Below, piece after piece: positions 33,974-45,179 of a stretch of 64,000 nt of DNA. Numbering within the stretch: position 1 is the first letter of the stretch; the number at the start of each line of letters is the position of its first letter. The notes under the pieces were generated by a model. The model was not told the origin of the DNA. It worked only from the letters and a program-made list of their open reading frames with translations, and ran no database searches. Source of the DNA: Seiridium cupressi (lineage: Eukaryota; Ascomycota; Sordariomycetes; Amphisphaeriales; Sporocadaceae). The translations under genes and the position numbers were made by a program. The DNA lies in assembly GCA_036674765.1 (NCBI GenBank), contig JARVKI010000048.1, positions 248,001 through 312,000 of the forward strand, written 5' to 3'.

Positions 33974-35977
33974 TCAACGCGGCCGAAATGGGCGGGTTTG
34001 ATACCGACGCAGGACGTGGCTAGCAAGGTTGTTGACAGTCCGAAGCTTCTGTAGCACTTCCAAGCATATATGGACTAGCTTTTCCATCTCTTCTTTCTCG
34101 CCACTTCCGAGGCTCTCCCCCTCCACTATCAAGTACGACCGGAGCCTATATGCGCCAAAGAACACGGGAATCGGAATGAATGCGTGTGCTCTGAAGAGAC
34201 CATGGTGCTCGACATTCTGAGCTAGGCGGCACAATTCTCGTGCCGAGTCTAGGCCTCGTTGTGCTAAGGGTAACAGCAGGGACTGGTCTTCGTCCTTGTA
34301 CAACAGGAGATCTCCAATGTGCCACAGATAAAGAACCGCCGCGTGTGTCAGTATCGTAGTGAATGCGACCATTGGGTTGGGCGCAATCTCATCTTGTGGA
34401 GTACTGATGGGTAGTCTTTTAAGGCGAGCATCGAGCAACCCCTCCAGCCAGTTGTGTCTTGCCACGTAGTCAATGGGAGGGCTACTGTAAGCTTTTTCCA
34501 CGATAGAAGTTCGCTTATGAGACAGCGCTCGCCCGCAAATAGTGGCCGTTATGACGCATTCTGCAATGTTCGAGTATCTCCGCGGCTCCATAGATGCCAT
34601 GGCCTCAGACAGTAGACACTGCTGTGGAATGACGCCACTTTGAAATTCAGATTCCGGGCAAGGTAGGCGTGTATAGATCTGTTCACGAAAGAAGTATCAG
34701 CCTAAGCGTCTAGGACAGTTCTTATCACCAGTGTGAGCTCACCACTTCCTCACCGAGAGTTAATGGAGTTGTTTCGCAGATGCTGACGATCCGGTCGAGG
34801 CAGTACGCCAGCCAAAATGCCCGCCTCTTCTCCTCTGCAATGATGGGATCGGTCTCAAGGCCGTCGCTGCATGGTTTCAACCCTCTATCAACACTGTAGA
34901 GCTCCGACATCTGGACATGCCGGAACAGCCGACCAGCACTGAGCCATCCGCGGGAATAGCCGGTCTTCATAAATTCGTAGAATATCAGCAAGATCCATAC
35001 TTGGCTAGATTCAACACGGTAGTCATTGAGATCAGACTCTACCAAGTCTAGTTTGTCAGCCATTTTTCGTGTTTCGCCGTAGAGACCATCCCTGAGTTCC
35101 TCGAATTGACTCGAAAAGGCCGTAGCAATGGTCCACATGGCATACTGCAAACAACGACCGTACTGGTCGAGGGATTCTGTGTCTTTGCGCGACCGAGAGA
35201 GTCTTGCTGGACTCAAGAGAGGTAACATTGGGTGAACTCGGTCGAGATAGAGTTGTGTTCTATGACGTTACTTAGTACCCAAAATGTGTGCAAATCATCG
35301 GTACTGGAAACTCGGGGATCATACAGATCTGCCTTCGTGACATCCGATAGGTGTAGTTGACTGATACGTTGAGGTGATGATTGCTGCACTGGTCTGGGGT
35401 GAAAAAATGGCGACAGATACTCGTTATCGAGGTTTTGCGGGAGGGTTGAGCTCGAACTCTCAGGCACTTCCTCAATATCAACCCAGCTCATCGCTGAATG
35501 CGACAATAGTTAGGTGCATTTCTCTAGTGGATTTGATAAACATAGAACAACTTCGCTCTCACCATCTTGACTCTCGGAGGCCGAATCCGCTGTGACCGCG
35601 GGCTGCAGACGTCTTTCAATCGAACCTAGGGTCGCATGAATTAGAAACACCTTGGAAAAGCTAGTTGGTACAATACATGTGAGTACCTAGGCGATTATCA
35701 ATATTCTTCAGAGCATTCCTGTTGAGGAGTCTCCGAGGAGCGCGCTTCTCTTTGAAGTGACACACAGCCCGTGCCTTTACACAGTATGTACAGCGGGGAC
35801 GTTGCCTATCGCATCGCTGCTTCTTTTTACGACACTCTGTGTGAGCCATTAGCGACGCGACCCTGAATTCAGCGGTGTTCATAGGGAATACCTGCCAAAC
35901 TCAAACGTATGGGAAGAGGCGATCTTACCGTCGCAGGCATTCCCGGCCTGTTGCCGCGGTTGACTGGCGCTCATCAT
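33974..35977 (-). pseudogene. Zn2Cys6 transcription factor with an apparent frameshift
   Basis: Gal4-type zinc-cluster regulator. Exons: 35977-35929, 35836-35687, 35625-35563, 35493-34743 and 34678-33974, introns 61-92 bp, all GT..AG. The N-terminus is MMSASQPRQQAGNACD joined to ECRKKKQRCDRQRPRCTYC and VKARAVC, completing the six-cysteine cluster across intron 1. The middle homology region follows (DRVHPMLPLLSPARL, EEKRRAFWLAYCLDRIVS, TLGEEV, YTRLPCPESEFQ). Exon 4 has lost one base near 35252-35255: phases before and after agree only if a base is restored between HN and LYLDRVHP. Without it translation ends at 35213. Either a one-base deletion or a consensus error. Position next to the MFS gene suggests it regulated that transporter (inference). 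Confidence 0.82.
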
Positions 35978-37035
35978 GTTACGGTTATGATTAAGAACAA
36001 GCTCAGAGCTTCGCCGGAGTTGGACGGGCGAATCGTGACTCGTCCGGTGCCGGGAGTTCAGGAAATTCCAGAGCCAACAGTGGCATTTAGTTTGTGAAGG
36101 CGGGTTTACGCATCTCTTTCGGCCATCGACTAACTGTGGGGTTCCGGAGTCCAGGCGGTAACTCCGGGTACTTTATGCACGCGCTAAACTCGTGAGCCAA
36201 CACCAAGGTGTCGGCGATAAGCGACAACGTAAGCCGGCGAGCGCAACGTACCAATCGATTACCTATACTTGTGAAGTTATGTCCCCGCCGTCCCAGCACA
36301 AGAAAGGATCTCGGCAATGGTTCGAGGGTAGGATACTCAGATATTGGAACATAAATGTATAGGCGCATGTGAAAAAATGTCGCGGCGGGTATCGCACTGG
36401 GCTTCCAGGAAAATGATGTGGAAAGGCGTTGCTAGAGGTGGAACCAGCCAGGCGTAGGTAAGCATAGATGGCTAAACGACCAAAATCAGACTTCAGAGTC
36501 TAATTCCAGCCGTATTTCGAAATGGAGAGAAGCATCCGAACGTCCTTTACGTGAGGCTTTCCTACGCCAGGACGGCCGTTGGAAGCGAGGGATGGGAAGA
36601 GTAATGTGATGGTAGATTAAGTGTGTTGGCCAAATGAGGTTTGGCGGTAGATGCCATACTGTACTGTTCCTCAAGGGACATGGTCTCATCGTAGAGATGC
36701 GCTTGTTCGGTTGGAGATATCAACATGCAGCTGATGAGACATACGTTGGCGCGTGAGATCAGAAGCTGTTCGATGTGGACCATTACGGCGTATCTAGCTA
36801 CCTACGTAAAGGCGAACTTGACATTGCAATTTATGCTGTGTGAGCTTTTGGAGATTTGTAACTGATTAACACCCGAGTTGTGGCCTGGAACATCTCAAGT
36901 CGTCGATCTGAAGCTCTAGACGTTCGAGGTAAGAGCATACCCTGGAAACATTTTTTTCGAGAGCACAAAAAGCCGATGTCACTTGTGTCAATGCCTTTTT
37001 AATACCAATCATTTACCCGTGTTACCAAACTGTAT
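35978..37035. other. Intergenic region
   Basis: About 1.06 kb between the disrupted regulator and the 3' end of the monooxygenase gene. Small minus frames at 36087-36783 have no motif or context. Nothing supported. Confidence 0.35.
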
Positions 37036-38575
37036 CTATTCTGTAGTCCAATGATACTGCGCTGCTGGATGGTCCGTGGGAGGTCGACTCAATCCCTGCT
37101 TGCCGTAAATATTCTCACGATACGTACCGCCATCAACATCATAATCATCCCAAAAGTGTCCTCGTTTCCTCAGGACAGGCAGAAGATTCTCAATGACATC
37201 CTCGAAAGATGCAGGCATCAGTGCATAAGCCAGGTTGAATCCATCGACATCCGCTTCACGAACCCACCTCTCCATCTCATCAGCAACGTGTTCTGGCGTT
37301 CCAATAACCGTCGCCCCCAGTCCCCCGATCTTGATGTGGTTTGCAACGGTGTGCTTCGTCCACTTCGGAACACCAGGGCTGGACTTCGACCATCCTTCGA
37401 CCGCCGACCGGATCGCATTTGACTCCACATGCCGTAGCTCTTCATCGTCGCCGTATTTTGCCAAGTCAATACCAGTCCAGCCGCCAAACAATGCCAGCGC
37501 GCCATCCTCGGATCCGTATTGAATCAGATCGTCATATTTGGCCTGGGCTTCTTCTTGGGTCTGCCCGATAATCGGGCAGAGGAGCGCAAGGAATTTGACC
37601 GAGTTGGGGTCCCGGTGAAACTCATCCTTCGCCATCTGCCGGATCTCAGCGATGTTCTTCGCAACGACAGCCGGACTGTGCCCGGCTACGAAGATAGCCT
37701 CGGCATTCCTCGCCGCGAAGGTCTTACCGGTCTTTGAGGTGCCAGCTTGCATTATGACAGGGGTTCGCTGTGGAGATGGCTGGCAGATGTGTGGACCCGG
37801 AACGTTGTAGTATTCCCCGACATGATCAATCTTGCGCACCAGCGCGGGATCAGTATAGACGATGTTCTTGCGATCCAATTTGACAGCATCGTCTCTCCAT
37901 GAGGATTGCCTGTCGTTATATTAGTACGTACGTAGCAATACGACACGTGAAGATGGGACTGACCATAGCTTGTACATGACTTCGACATACTCCTCAGCGA
38001 TTTCATATCGCTTGTCATGTGCTGGTTGTTCTGTGTGGCCGAGATTCCTGGCTGCGGAATCAAGATACCCAGTCACAATGTTCCATCCTAGTCTTCCCTT
38101 GGTAAGGTGATCCACGGTGCTCAATCTTCGCGCCAAATGATAGGGCTGTTCATAGGTAGTCGCTATGGTCACACCAAACCCAAGATTCTTGGTAGCTGCC
38201 GCCATAGCAGGGACAACGGCCAACGGCTCGTTGACAGGCCATTGTGCTCCGGATATGATGGCAGGGTCTGCATTTTGAGGACCCTTGTAAACGTCATATG
38301 CTCCCTGGTCGGATTGGTTAGTGAGCAGATGACTTGAAGGATGCTGGGAGACTTGCAAGCACATCGGCAATGAAGATGCCGTGGAATTTTCCCTTCTCCA
38401 GAAGCTTGGCCAAGTCCACCCAGTAGTGAATGTCGTTAAAGTTCCATGACTTATCATCTGGATGCCGCCATAGTCCCGGCGACTGATGACCACTGCATGA
38501 CTCAACGAAAGCGTTCAGGATGAGCTTCTTTGGCGAACCATTACTGGTATTCTCGTTGATCTCTGCCATGTTCAT
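37036..38575 (-). CDS. FMN-dependent luciferase-like monooxygenase (NtaA/SnaA/DszA family)
   Basis: Class C flavin monooxygenase that uses FMNH2 from a partner reductase; characterised family members oxidise nitrilotriacetate, dibenzothiophene sulfone or dimethyl sulfide. Exons: 38575-38353, 38300-37964 and 37909-37036, introns of 52 and 54 bp, 477 residues, normal for the family. Motifs in order: WRHPDDKSWNFNDIHYWVDL (substrate/FMN entry), FHGIFIADVL, EPLAVVPAMAAATKNLGFGV, YHLARRLSTVDHLTKGRLGW, NIVTGYLDSAARNLG, SWRDDAVKLDR, VIMQAGTSKTGKTFAARNAE, FGGWTGIDL, VIGTPEHVADEMERWVREAD and VDGFNLAYA. Intron 1 begins GTCTCC, a weak donor chosen because it restores DVLATYDVYKG. A second ATG lies two codons downstream. 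Intact. Divergent from a DUR3-like transporter, which suggests a nitrogen-containing substrate; the substrate is not determinable here. Confidence 0.93.
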
Positions 38576-39277
38576 TTGGATTTATGCGCAAAATGAACTC
38601 AATCGTAAAGTCAAGGACATTATGATGAGGACTGGTTTACCTAGGAACATGAGGTTCCGGATCGACTAATAATAGCCCTGCCTCCGAGATCCGGTTGAGA
38701 TCTGCCACCCCCGAGTACCTTGAGAGCCACAATTTTTCCCCAGAAATACAATGACGCAATGAATAGAGTTTCGGCATTTGTTCCTCAAATTGGCTGATGA
38801 TCATCGCGGTGTTTTCCACAGGCGGAGGTCTCTAGACAGGATGATTGGTGCATCGCAAAGATATAGACCCGCTTTTCTAGCACGCACCATTCACTAGAGA
38901 TCGCGTGCTTCTTGATAAGGGTTATCATCAAGGCCTCAAAGGTCCGGGTCTTCTCATTCTACCAATAGAAATTCATTGCACTCAGCCGATGTGCATATCT
39001 TCAGGCTTGTAGTCGAACCTTAACAGCCATCACCCCTGACGCATTAAGTCGCACGTGGGACACCCTATGGAAACGTGCTATACATACTGACACCCGAGCA
39101 TCTGGGCGGACTGCATCATGGCAGCTAATTATGTACCATCGGGATTGGGATGGCTAGCTGCAATGCGGCTTGGGAGACCGCATCGGCTTCATTTATGTGA
39201 TATAACCGCATCTCACCTTCAACGGTCCACGCAATGATGCCTGCGATCCTTCCCTTTTCACATTGAACGTTCCAAAC
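38576..39277. promoter_or_regulatory. Shared divergent promoter of monooxygenase and DUR3-like transporter
   Basis: About 700 bp between two divergent intact genes. It holds an exact inverted GATA pair near its middle. Small frames inside are not supported as genes. Confidence 0.5.
38913..38927. promoter_or_regulatory. Palindromic GATA-factor site pair
   Basis: TGATAAGGGTTATCA is a 15-bp inverted repeat holding two HGATAR sites on opposite strands. It lies about 340 bp upstream of the monooxygenase start and 350 bp upstream of the transporter start. AreA/Nit2-type activators bind paired GATA sites in nitrogen-catabolic promoters; control here is inferred. Confidence 0.55.
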
Positions 39278-41482
39278 ATGTTCGCCGTCGAAAAAAGAGA
39301 CGGAGGCTCCGTCGAGCCGCCTCTGCCGCAGGCAGTAGGTTATGCCGTGGTCGTAGGCATTGGATTCCTGATTGCTTTCGTCATGGTGTTCGTGACACAT
39401 ATCCTGAAGCGGACAATTGGCGAAGACAACAAGACTACTGAAATGTTCATGACGGCGAACCGAAGTGTCGGAACTGGCTTGACCGCATCCGCAGTCGTTT
39501 CCTCGTGGCTGTGGAGCACGGCAATGCTGGGAAGCTCCTTGGTTGGATACAACTTTGGTGTAGCTGGACCTTTCTGGTTTGCCGCTGGGTATGTACCGAC
39601 GCTTGGAGAAAGTGCAGAATTCCGTTAACGAGTTTCTTTCAGCTGCTCGCCCATGATCGTGTTCTTTGCGGTACTAGGTACCGCTTGTAAGATGCGCATA
39701 CCCGAAGCACACACGCTCTTGGAAATCGTACGCATACGATATGGCAAAGTCGGACACATCGTCTGGATTGTTCTGTGTCTCATCAACAACATTATCGCAG
39801 TAGCGAACATGTTACTCGGGGCTAGTGCTGCCATCAGTGCACTGTCGGTGGCTCGAACTACCCCCGATTCTCAATTCGTGAGCACTGACGTTGAGATAGT
39901 ACCGGGATGCATGTCGTTGCCGCAACCTTTCTGCTCCCAGTCGGCGTGATACTGTACACCTTCGTCGGTGGTATCAAGGCGACCTTTTTGACTGACTATT
40001 TCCACACCTTCGTCATCACTATAATAATCAGCTTCTTCACAATCAAAACCTTTCTGGTTCCCGAAATCGGCTCCCCTGAAGGTTTATATGACTTGATTGT
40101 CAAAGTCGGAGAAAGTTTCCCCGTTGCAGGCAATCAGGAGGGCTCTTACTTGACAATGACTAGCAAGAATGTAGGTGGTCGCTTGCCCCCTTGGAGAGGT
40201 AACCATACTGACCGACTAGGCTATTCTTTTCGGAATCATCCACATCTTGGCAAACTTTGGTCTAGTCATTATGGACACTGGCTTCTTCGCCAAGGCCTTC
40301 AGCGCGGCTCCTCAGGCCGTTGTGCCCGGTTACATCGTCGGCGGCATTGCCTACTTTGCTATACCCTGGTGCCTTGGGACAATAATGAGCTTCGCTGCCC
40401 TCGGTCTGGAGGACACGGCACGGTTTCCCACATTTCCCAACCGCATGTCGAGCACTGAGGTTTCGAATGGTCTCGTGCTCCCGTATGCTGCAGTAGCGAT
40501 AGCCGGCAGTGGAGGCGCGGCTGCCGTTTTGTTGATCATTTTCATGGCTGTCACATCCACCATTTCCGCTCAGGTCATCGCAGTCTCTTCAATCATCACC
40601 TTCGACATTTATCGACAGTACTTCAATAAAGCTGCGACCGATCGCGATGTCATCAGATGGAGCCACATTGGTGTCATCATCTTCGGCCTCTTCTCCGCTG
40701 CCTTCTCAACAGCACTATACTATGGTAATGTGGACCTGGGTTGGACGCTGTATATGCTTGGCGTCCTGACTTGCCCCGGTATCTTGCCGACCGTTTTTAC
40801 AATACTATGGAAGAAGCAGTCCAAAGCCGCCGCGGTCATCTCACCATTGCTAGGAATGGCCACAGGTATTGCCGTATGGCTGGGTTCAGCTCACGCCTTT
40901 TCTGGCGAGATATCAGTTGCATCGACGGGGCAGACTTTGCCATGCGTCTACGGAACAACCGCGTCGGCACTAAGTCCTGGCTTATACTCCGTGATCATCA
41001 GTCTGATCAAGCCATCAAATTACAAGTGGGAGGATTTCCGAAACGAGCGGCTGGCATTCGAACAGCCAAGCACTACGACTGCGAATGAAAAATTTCCATC
41101 TCACACAGAACTAACATCGACATACTCTGAGGACAAAGTCAGACTGAGGCGTTGGGGCAGAATCGCAAGTATATGGGCTTTGGCGACATTCTTTGGCCAT
41201 TGGGTTCTATGGTAAGTTTGTTCTTCTTTGCGTCGCTTGGCTGGTACTAATATCAGCTATAGGCCGTTGCCGATGTACGGCTCGGGCTATATATTTGGCA
41301 AAGGATTCTTTGAAGCTTGGATCATTTTCTCTATTATCTGGGTTTGGGGAACAATGTTTATTGCTGGCTTCTTCCCAATCTTGGACGGTTGGAAACAGCT
41401 GAGAGCTGTGTACCGTGGTCTCAAAGGGTCTAAGCAATCTAACAGCGATGGAAGTGTATCAGATACCCCACAGAGTGCTTAG
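39278..41482 (+). CDS. DUR3-like urea/solute:sodium symporter
   Basis: Plasma-membrane permease of the solute:sodium symporter family; the fungal DUR3/UreA clade imports urea and polyamines with protons. Exons: 39278-39588, 39643-39843, 39900-40170, 40220-41211 and 41263-41482, introns 49-56 bp, 664 residues, close to family length. Visible features: helix 1 (AVVVGIGFLIAFVMVFVTHI), FMTANRSVGTGLTASAVVSS, SSWLWSTAMLGSSLVGYNFG, FAAGCSPMIVFFAVLG, RYGKVGHIVW, LPVGVILYTFVGGIKATFLT and DYFHTF (family hallmark), and a Lys/Asp-rich C-terminus. The junction of exons 2 and 3 uses a weak donor (GTCGGT) but is the only one that keeps frame and restores SALTGMHV. All frames intact. Divergent from the FMN monooxygenase, with a GATA palindrome between them, consistent with nitrogen-source uptake. 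Confidence 0.92.
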
Positions 41483-42613
41483 TTGGCGAGATCTACCCAC
41501 TTGATTGTCTTGTGGCGTTGAAAAAGCTACATACTGTAACTAGGATTGTTATAGAGTTGTTATCTTCGCTTCCTGTATCTGTAGGCCTCGTACGGCCGAT
41601 TCTTGGGCCCTGATTTAGCAGTTGATTGGCGAAATCTAACGTGATAAACACCCAAAATCTCGGCTCAGAAGCATAACCAAGCGTGGAGCTGTATATTCTG
41701 TTAAATTTATCGTGTTTTCATGCGTTGGACATCCTCTAATAAGGACCCGCCAGATCCATCGTGTAACGAATGTATCCATGGAAGCCTCTATAGCTCTTGA
41801 TAGACAGCCGGCCATTCGTGGAGATCCAGCCTTTCACAAGTCTCCAGAATTAGAAGCAACAGCCACTGATGGTTCTTAAGTCTCCAAACCGACAACCATC
41901 AATAAATAATGTCCATAAGCCCAGCGGAACTCTATCTATTTTAACCTCCATACGTGTTCCATAAGGGCCTCGGATGGCCGCCTTCGAGCGATCAATTGCA
42001 GCTTTGTGTCCTGTAGAGCGTACAAATGCGACTTTGTGTCCTGTAGAGCGTACAAATGCGACTTTGAACATGGTTTCTCCCGGCCTCTGCTCTACTGTAT
42101 TAGGAAGAGATGCAAGCACTTTCACCAAGATCGTGTATGCCGGTTATCGGGCTCCTATGGCGCATACTGTGGAGGTAGGAAGTCGCACCATCCTCCACGG
42201 CTTGGTTGTCAGTGAGGAAAGCCATGGTAGACTAATATCGGGCTGCAAGATCAAGGAGTACTGAGTCCCAGAATGGATCAGCAATACCGAAGGCCAAAGG
42301 CTGCAAAAGGCCATCAGGAAGGAGCTCGTTTCCCGGCTGGAAAGTGTGCGGCCTGGAAGCATCTCCTGCCTTTCTTCAATTGGGGTATTCTGAAATTCAG
42401 CATCGAACTGCAAACAGTGCATAGTAGGAACTTTCTTCAATGTAATACAAGCAAACTCAGAAGGATCATGCATAGGGGCTCTTGTGCCCTGCTCAATAAA
42501 AAGGTCTCGCACTAATGAGGATTGCAAGCACAAAGAAATAACCTCGTTTTTATTCCTCTCCGCCTCACATTACGCCTATTGCTCGCCTATCAATGCATCA
42601 CATGTCAGAATAG
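41483..42613. other. Convergent intergenic region with repeats
   Basis: About 1.1 kb between the 3' ends of the transporter and SRR1-like genes. It holds a 30-bp tandem duplication (42001-42060). A 96-codon plus frame (41974-42264) runs through the duplication and includes it as a repeated ten-residue unit, but nothing else supports it as a gene. Confidence 0.35.
42001..42060 (+). repeat. 30-bp tandem duplication
   Basis: Two head-to-tail 30-bp units, 42001-42030 and 42031-42060, near identical, with a partial third unit starting. The unit contains TTTGTGTCCTGTAGAGCGTA. As the length is a multiple of three it keeps any reading frame; perfect identity suggests a recent event. Confidence 0.9.
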
Positions 42614-42751
42614 GGGCTCCAGCCACCTGGATTATCGGGCTTCTCAGCCACTATATAGACTAGCTACCTCCTGCTGCCTCTGGCACCCTTCTGATACTGA
42701 ATCAACCACTCAATTCACCTCATAACCTTCGTTCCATCTCAACATCACAAA
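42614..42751 (+). repeat. Dispersed repeat, copy 3 (CCAGCCAC family)
   Basis: Third copy of the family at 9719-9835 and 10045-10172, about 32 kb away. Shared blocks: CTCCAGCCACC, CACTATATAGACTAGCTACC, CTGATACTGAATCAACCACT, CATAACCTTCGTTCCATCTC and AACATCACA. Confidence 0.6.
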
Positions 42752-42799
42752 GCTCAAGCTTATTGTTCAGCACAACCTGCGCGGGACGTAGAAACACCA

Positions 42800-44370
42800 T
42801 CACACTTTCCTGGTATATAAACGTATTGAATCATGCCAGTAAAGACCACGACTTTCTGAACTTGCGTTATCAATGAGATCGTGTCGTTGAGGATATTCAG
42901 AATCTAGAATACTAAACTCATCGGTCAACTCGTACGCGGTTTCCACGATATCGTTGCATCGAACCGAGTAACTAGTGCTCCTATTCAAGTGTTCAGTTTG
43001 TTGAGTCTGCCTCAATTGTACGGAAAGCCTTACCTGTTGGTACTGCCTGGGATGGCGATTGTCTTAGGGAACTCCCCAGGGAACCACCGATTGTCCACCT
43101 CATACCAATATATATTCCGGTGAGGAGGGGGGTAGTCGTCATCGTGAGACGGCCGATCACGATACGCGCTCTCACATATCAGAGCCGCCGGTCGACAGTA
43201 GTGAAAGACGATATCCCACACATTACTAGTCGCATTAAAATTGATTACAAGAGTGGTGTCATCAATTTCCGCAAATTGTTCTTGGTATCCGTAGCGGGGA
43301 TCGAGGAGCTTGAAACAGGCTCCTGGAAGCGTTTCAAGCACTTGCTTTGTTCTTGCTCCATAAGTAGGGTCCGCTGCATAAAGCTCAATATCCTGCCCAG
43401 TCATCTGTTGTATTTTCTCGGCAATGGCTCTGGCAGCGGTATGCTGAGCGACGGGTTGACCATTGAACCTCACCATCGGTGCGGTGTTACGATCCGTGGC
43501 CAGCTCTGTCCTAGTCCTCTCATAGTTCTTGTAGAAAAGATCCATTTCCTTTTTCCCATTTCTCCTCTCGCCTTCGTCGACAAAGAGAGAATTTAGTGTG
43601 CTTTGGTGTACTAGAGGGTTGCGGAGGACACCCAATCCAATGCAAACAATCTTCTTGATTCTTTCAGGCCGCGGAATTTTCGAGATGGCATCCAGGGCTT
43701 TCTTTCCTTGGCAGCTGGTGGTTTTGAACGCCTCGAGCGCCTTTGCTAAAGTGCCTTGCATCAATTCAACGGGAGTATCGTCATAGTTGAATGTCCATTC
43801 CATCATGGTGACGTAGTCCTTATATTGTTTCCGTGGAGTAAGTTGTTGTATGGTTGAACCCGACTGCTCGCGCCGCTTTCGAACGGCTGATCTTTCTTCG
43901 GAATAGTATGGCGGGTCCAGGAAAAACTTCCGGAAGAATCTAACATAAAAGCGACATGTAAGCTGGGTGCAACATAGTGTGGCCGTCTATGTGATATAGA
44001 ATCTGTGTTGATACCAGACTTACTTTTCGGGGGGAACCAGACTTAAATTTGGTTTACAGTGCCGTGGCTTGATCTCTTTTGAACGGCTCGGAAGATTATA
44101 AGAATTGATGTCTTCCTCCCCTTGATCGTTTTGACTTCCATTATACAAGCCGGTCAGTCTCCTCATATCTTTGTCCACATCTTTGCGCATGTAGGTGTGA
44201 TCTCGACAATACGTGTTTGTCCATGTCCAGTAGTTCGCAACGGAGATTTTGGTTTGTCTCTGATCCTCTACAGAAGATTGGCCAAACTGATCCAAGTCGA
44301 GAGGACCGCAGATCGCATCATTGTTGGCCACCTTATTCGGTGTGTCATACATGCCTACGTCGGCATTCAT
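42800..44370 (-). CDS. SRR1-like domain protein
   Basis: Fungal protein with an SRR1-like domain, a family named from the Arabidopsis light-signalling protein; its biochemical role in fungi is unknown. Exons: 44370-44024, 43939-43034 and 42971-42800, introns of 84 and 62 bp with GTAAGT and GTAAGG donors, 474 residues. N-terminal half is polar and contains Asn/Asp-rich stretches. The domain core reads IKKIVCIGLGVLRNP, VAQHTAARAIAEKIQQMTGQ, DIELYAADPTYGARTKQVL and EIDDTTLVINFNA, i.e. the CIGLG...QH...LYAxDPxY...EIDDxTLV pattern of the family. The start is the first in-frame ATG after a stop-free run; earlier exons cannot be excluded. Intact, convergent with the DUR3-like gene. Confidence 0.85.
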
Positions 44371-45179
44371 GCTGGGCAATGTTGGCCTACGTTGATGCTG
44401 TTGAGAAAGGGTAGTAAGAATGAACTAAATATTGAGTGGTGTTCCGGCTAGATGTGTCGGGGAACGAGAAACGGGAAGAAAAATCACTTGGCGCTGCTCA
44501 TAACGAGCCTTTTATAGGTGCTAGAAGTTTAAGTGAATCACAACAAATAGTGATTATAATGATGTTAGTCGTCGCATTTTATTAGCTGAGCCGTCATATG
44601 CTGTGCTTACTTCCGTTTTCAAGGCTTGACAAAAGCCAAGGATTTAGATGAATTTGTGATTCGAAACCGCAGATCCCGCTTGAGCACAACAGCACAACTA
44701 CAAGGTTCCAATACCTTGGCGCCCGCCGGACCATGGACACAGTCTTTTCAAATTTGGCATCAAATCTAAGTCGCCAACTCGTTTGCTATGCGACTCATAT
44801 TAAGCTCACAACCTCCCAAGGGGACGAATCAATTGCATTGTGTCCATCGAAGACAGCTGACCAGTGAGACCGAGCCAGTGGATAGGTCAAAACCGCGAGT
44901 TCGCACACGTAACAAGCAGAACGCTACAAACCGATTTCTGCATTTTGCGACCTACATCTGGCAGAAAGAGACCTGTACGTGGTAATCCTCGTACTTGTAG
45001 AATGCTTTGACGATTTCGTGAATGATGGTGCCCCATGTTCGCAGTCCCGCGATCACCTGAACAGGCTACAGTAAATACAGTGGGGGCTGGCTTATTTTTC
45101 CGTCTTCACTTAATATCAGAACATGCACCAATTTCCTCATTAGAGATACCGTGTGACAGAACCAACTACGTCTCTTCTT
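44371..45179. other. Intergenic region
   Basis: About 800 bp upstream of the SRR1-like gene. A 65-codon frame (44788-44985) has no support. Nothing else seen. Confidence 0.35.

Noticed and set aside
39844..39899. Possible frameshift in the DUR3-like transporter
   Set aside because: With donor GTCGGT at 39844 and acceptor TAG at 39899 the frame is continuous and restores the conserved SALTGMHV string, so no lesion is needed.
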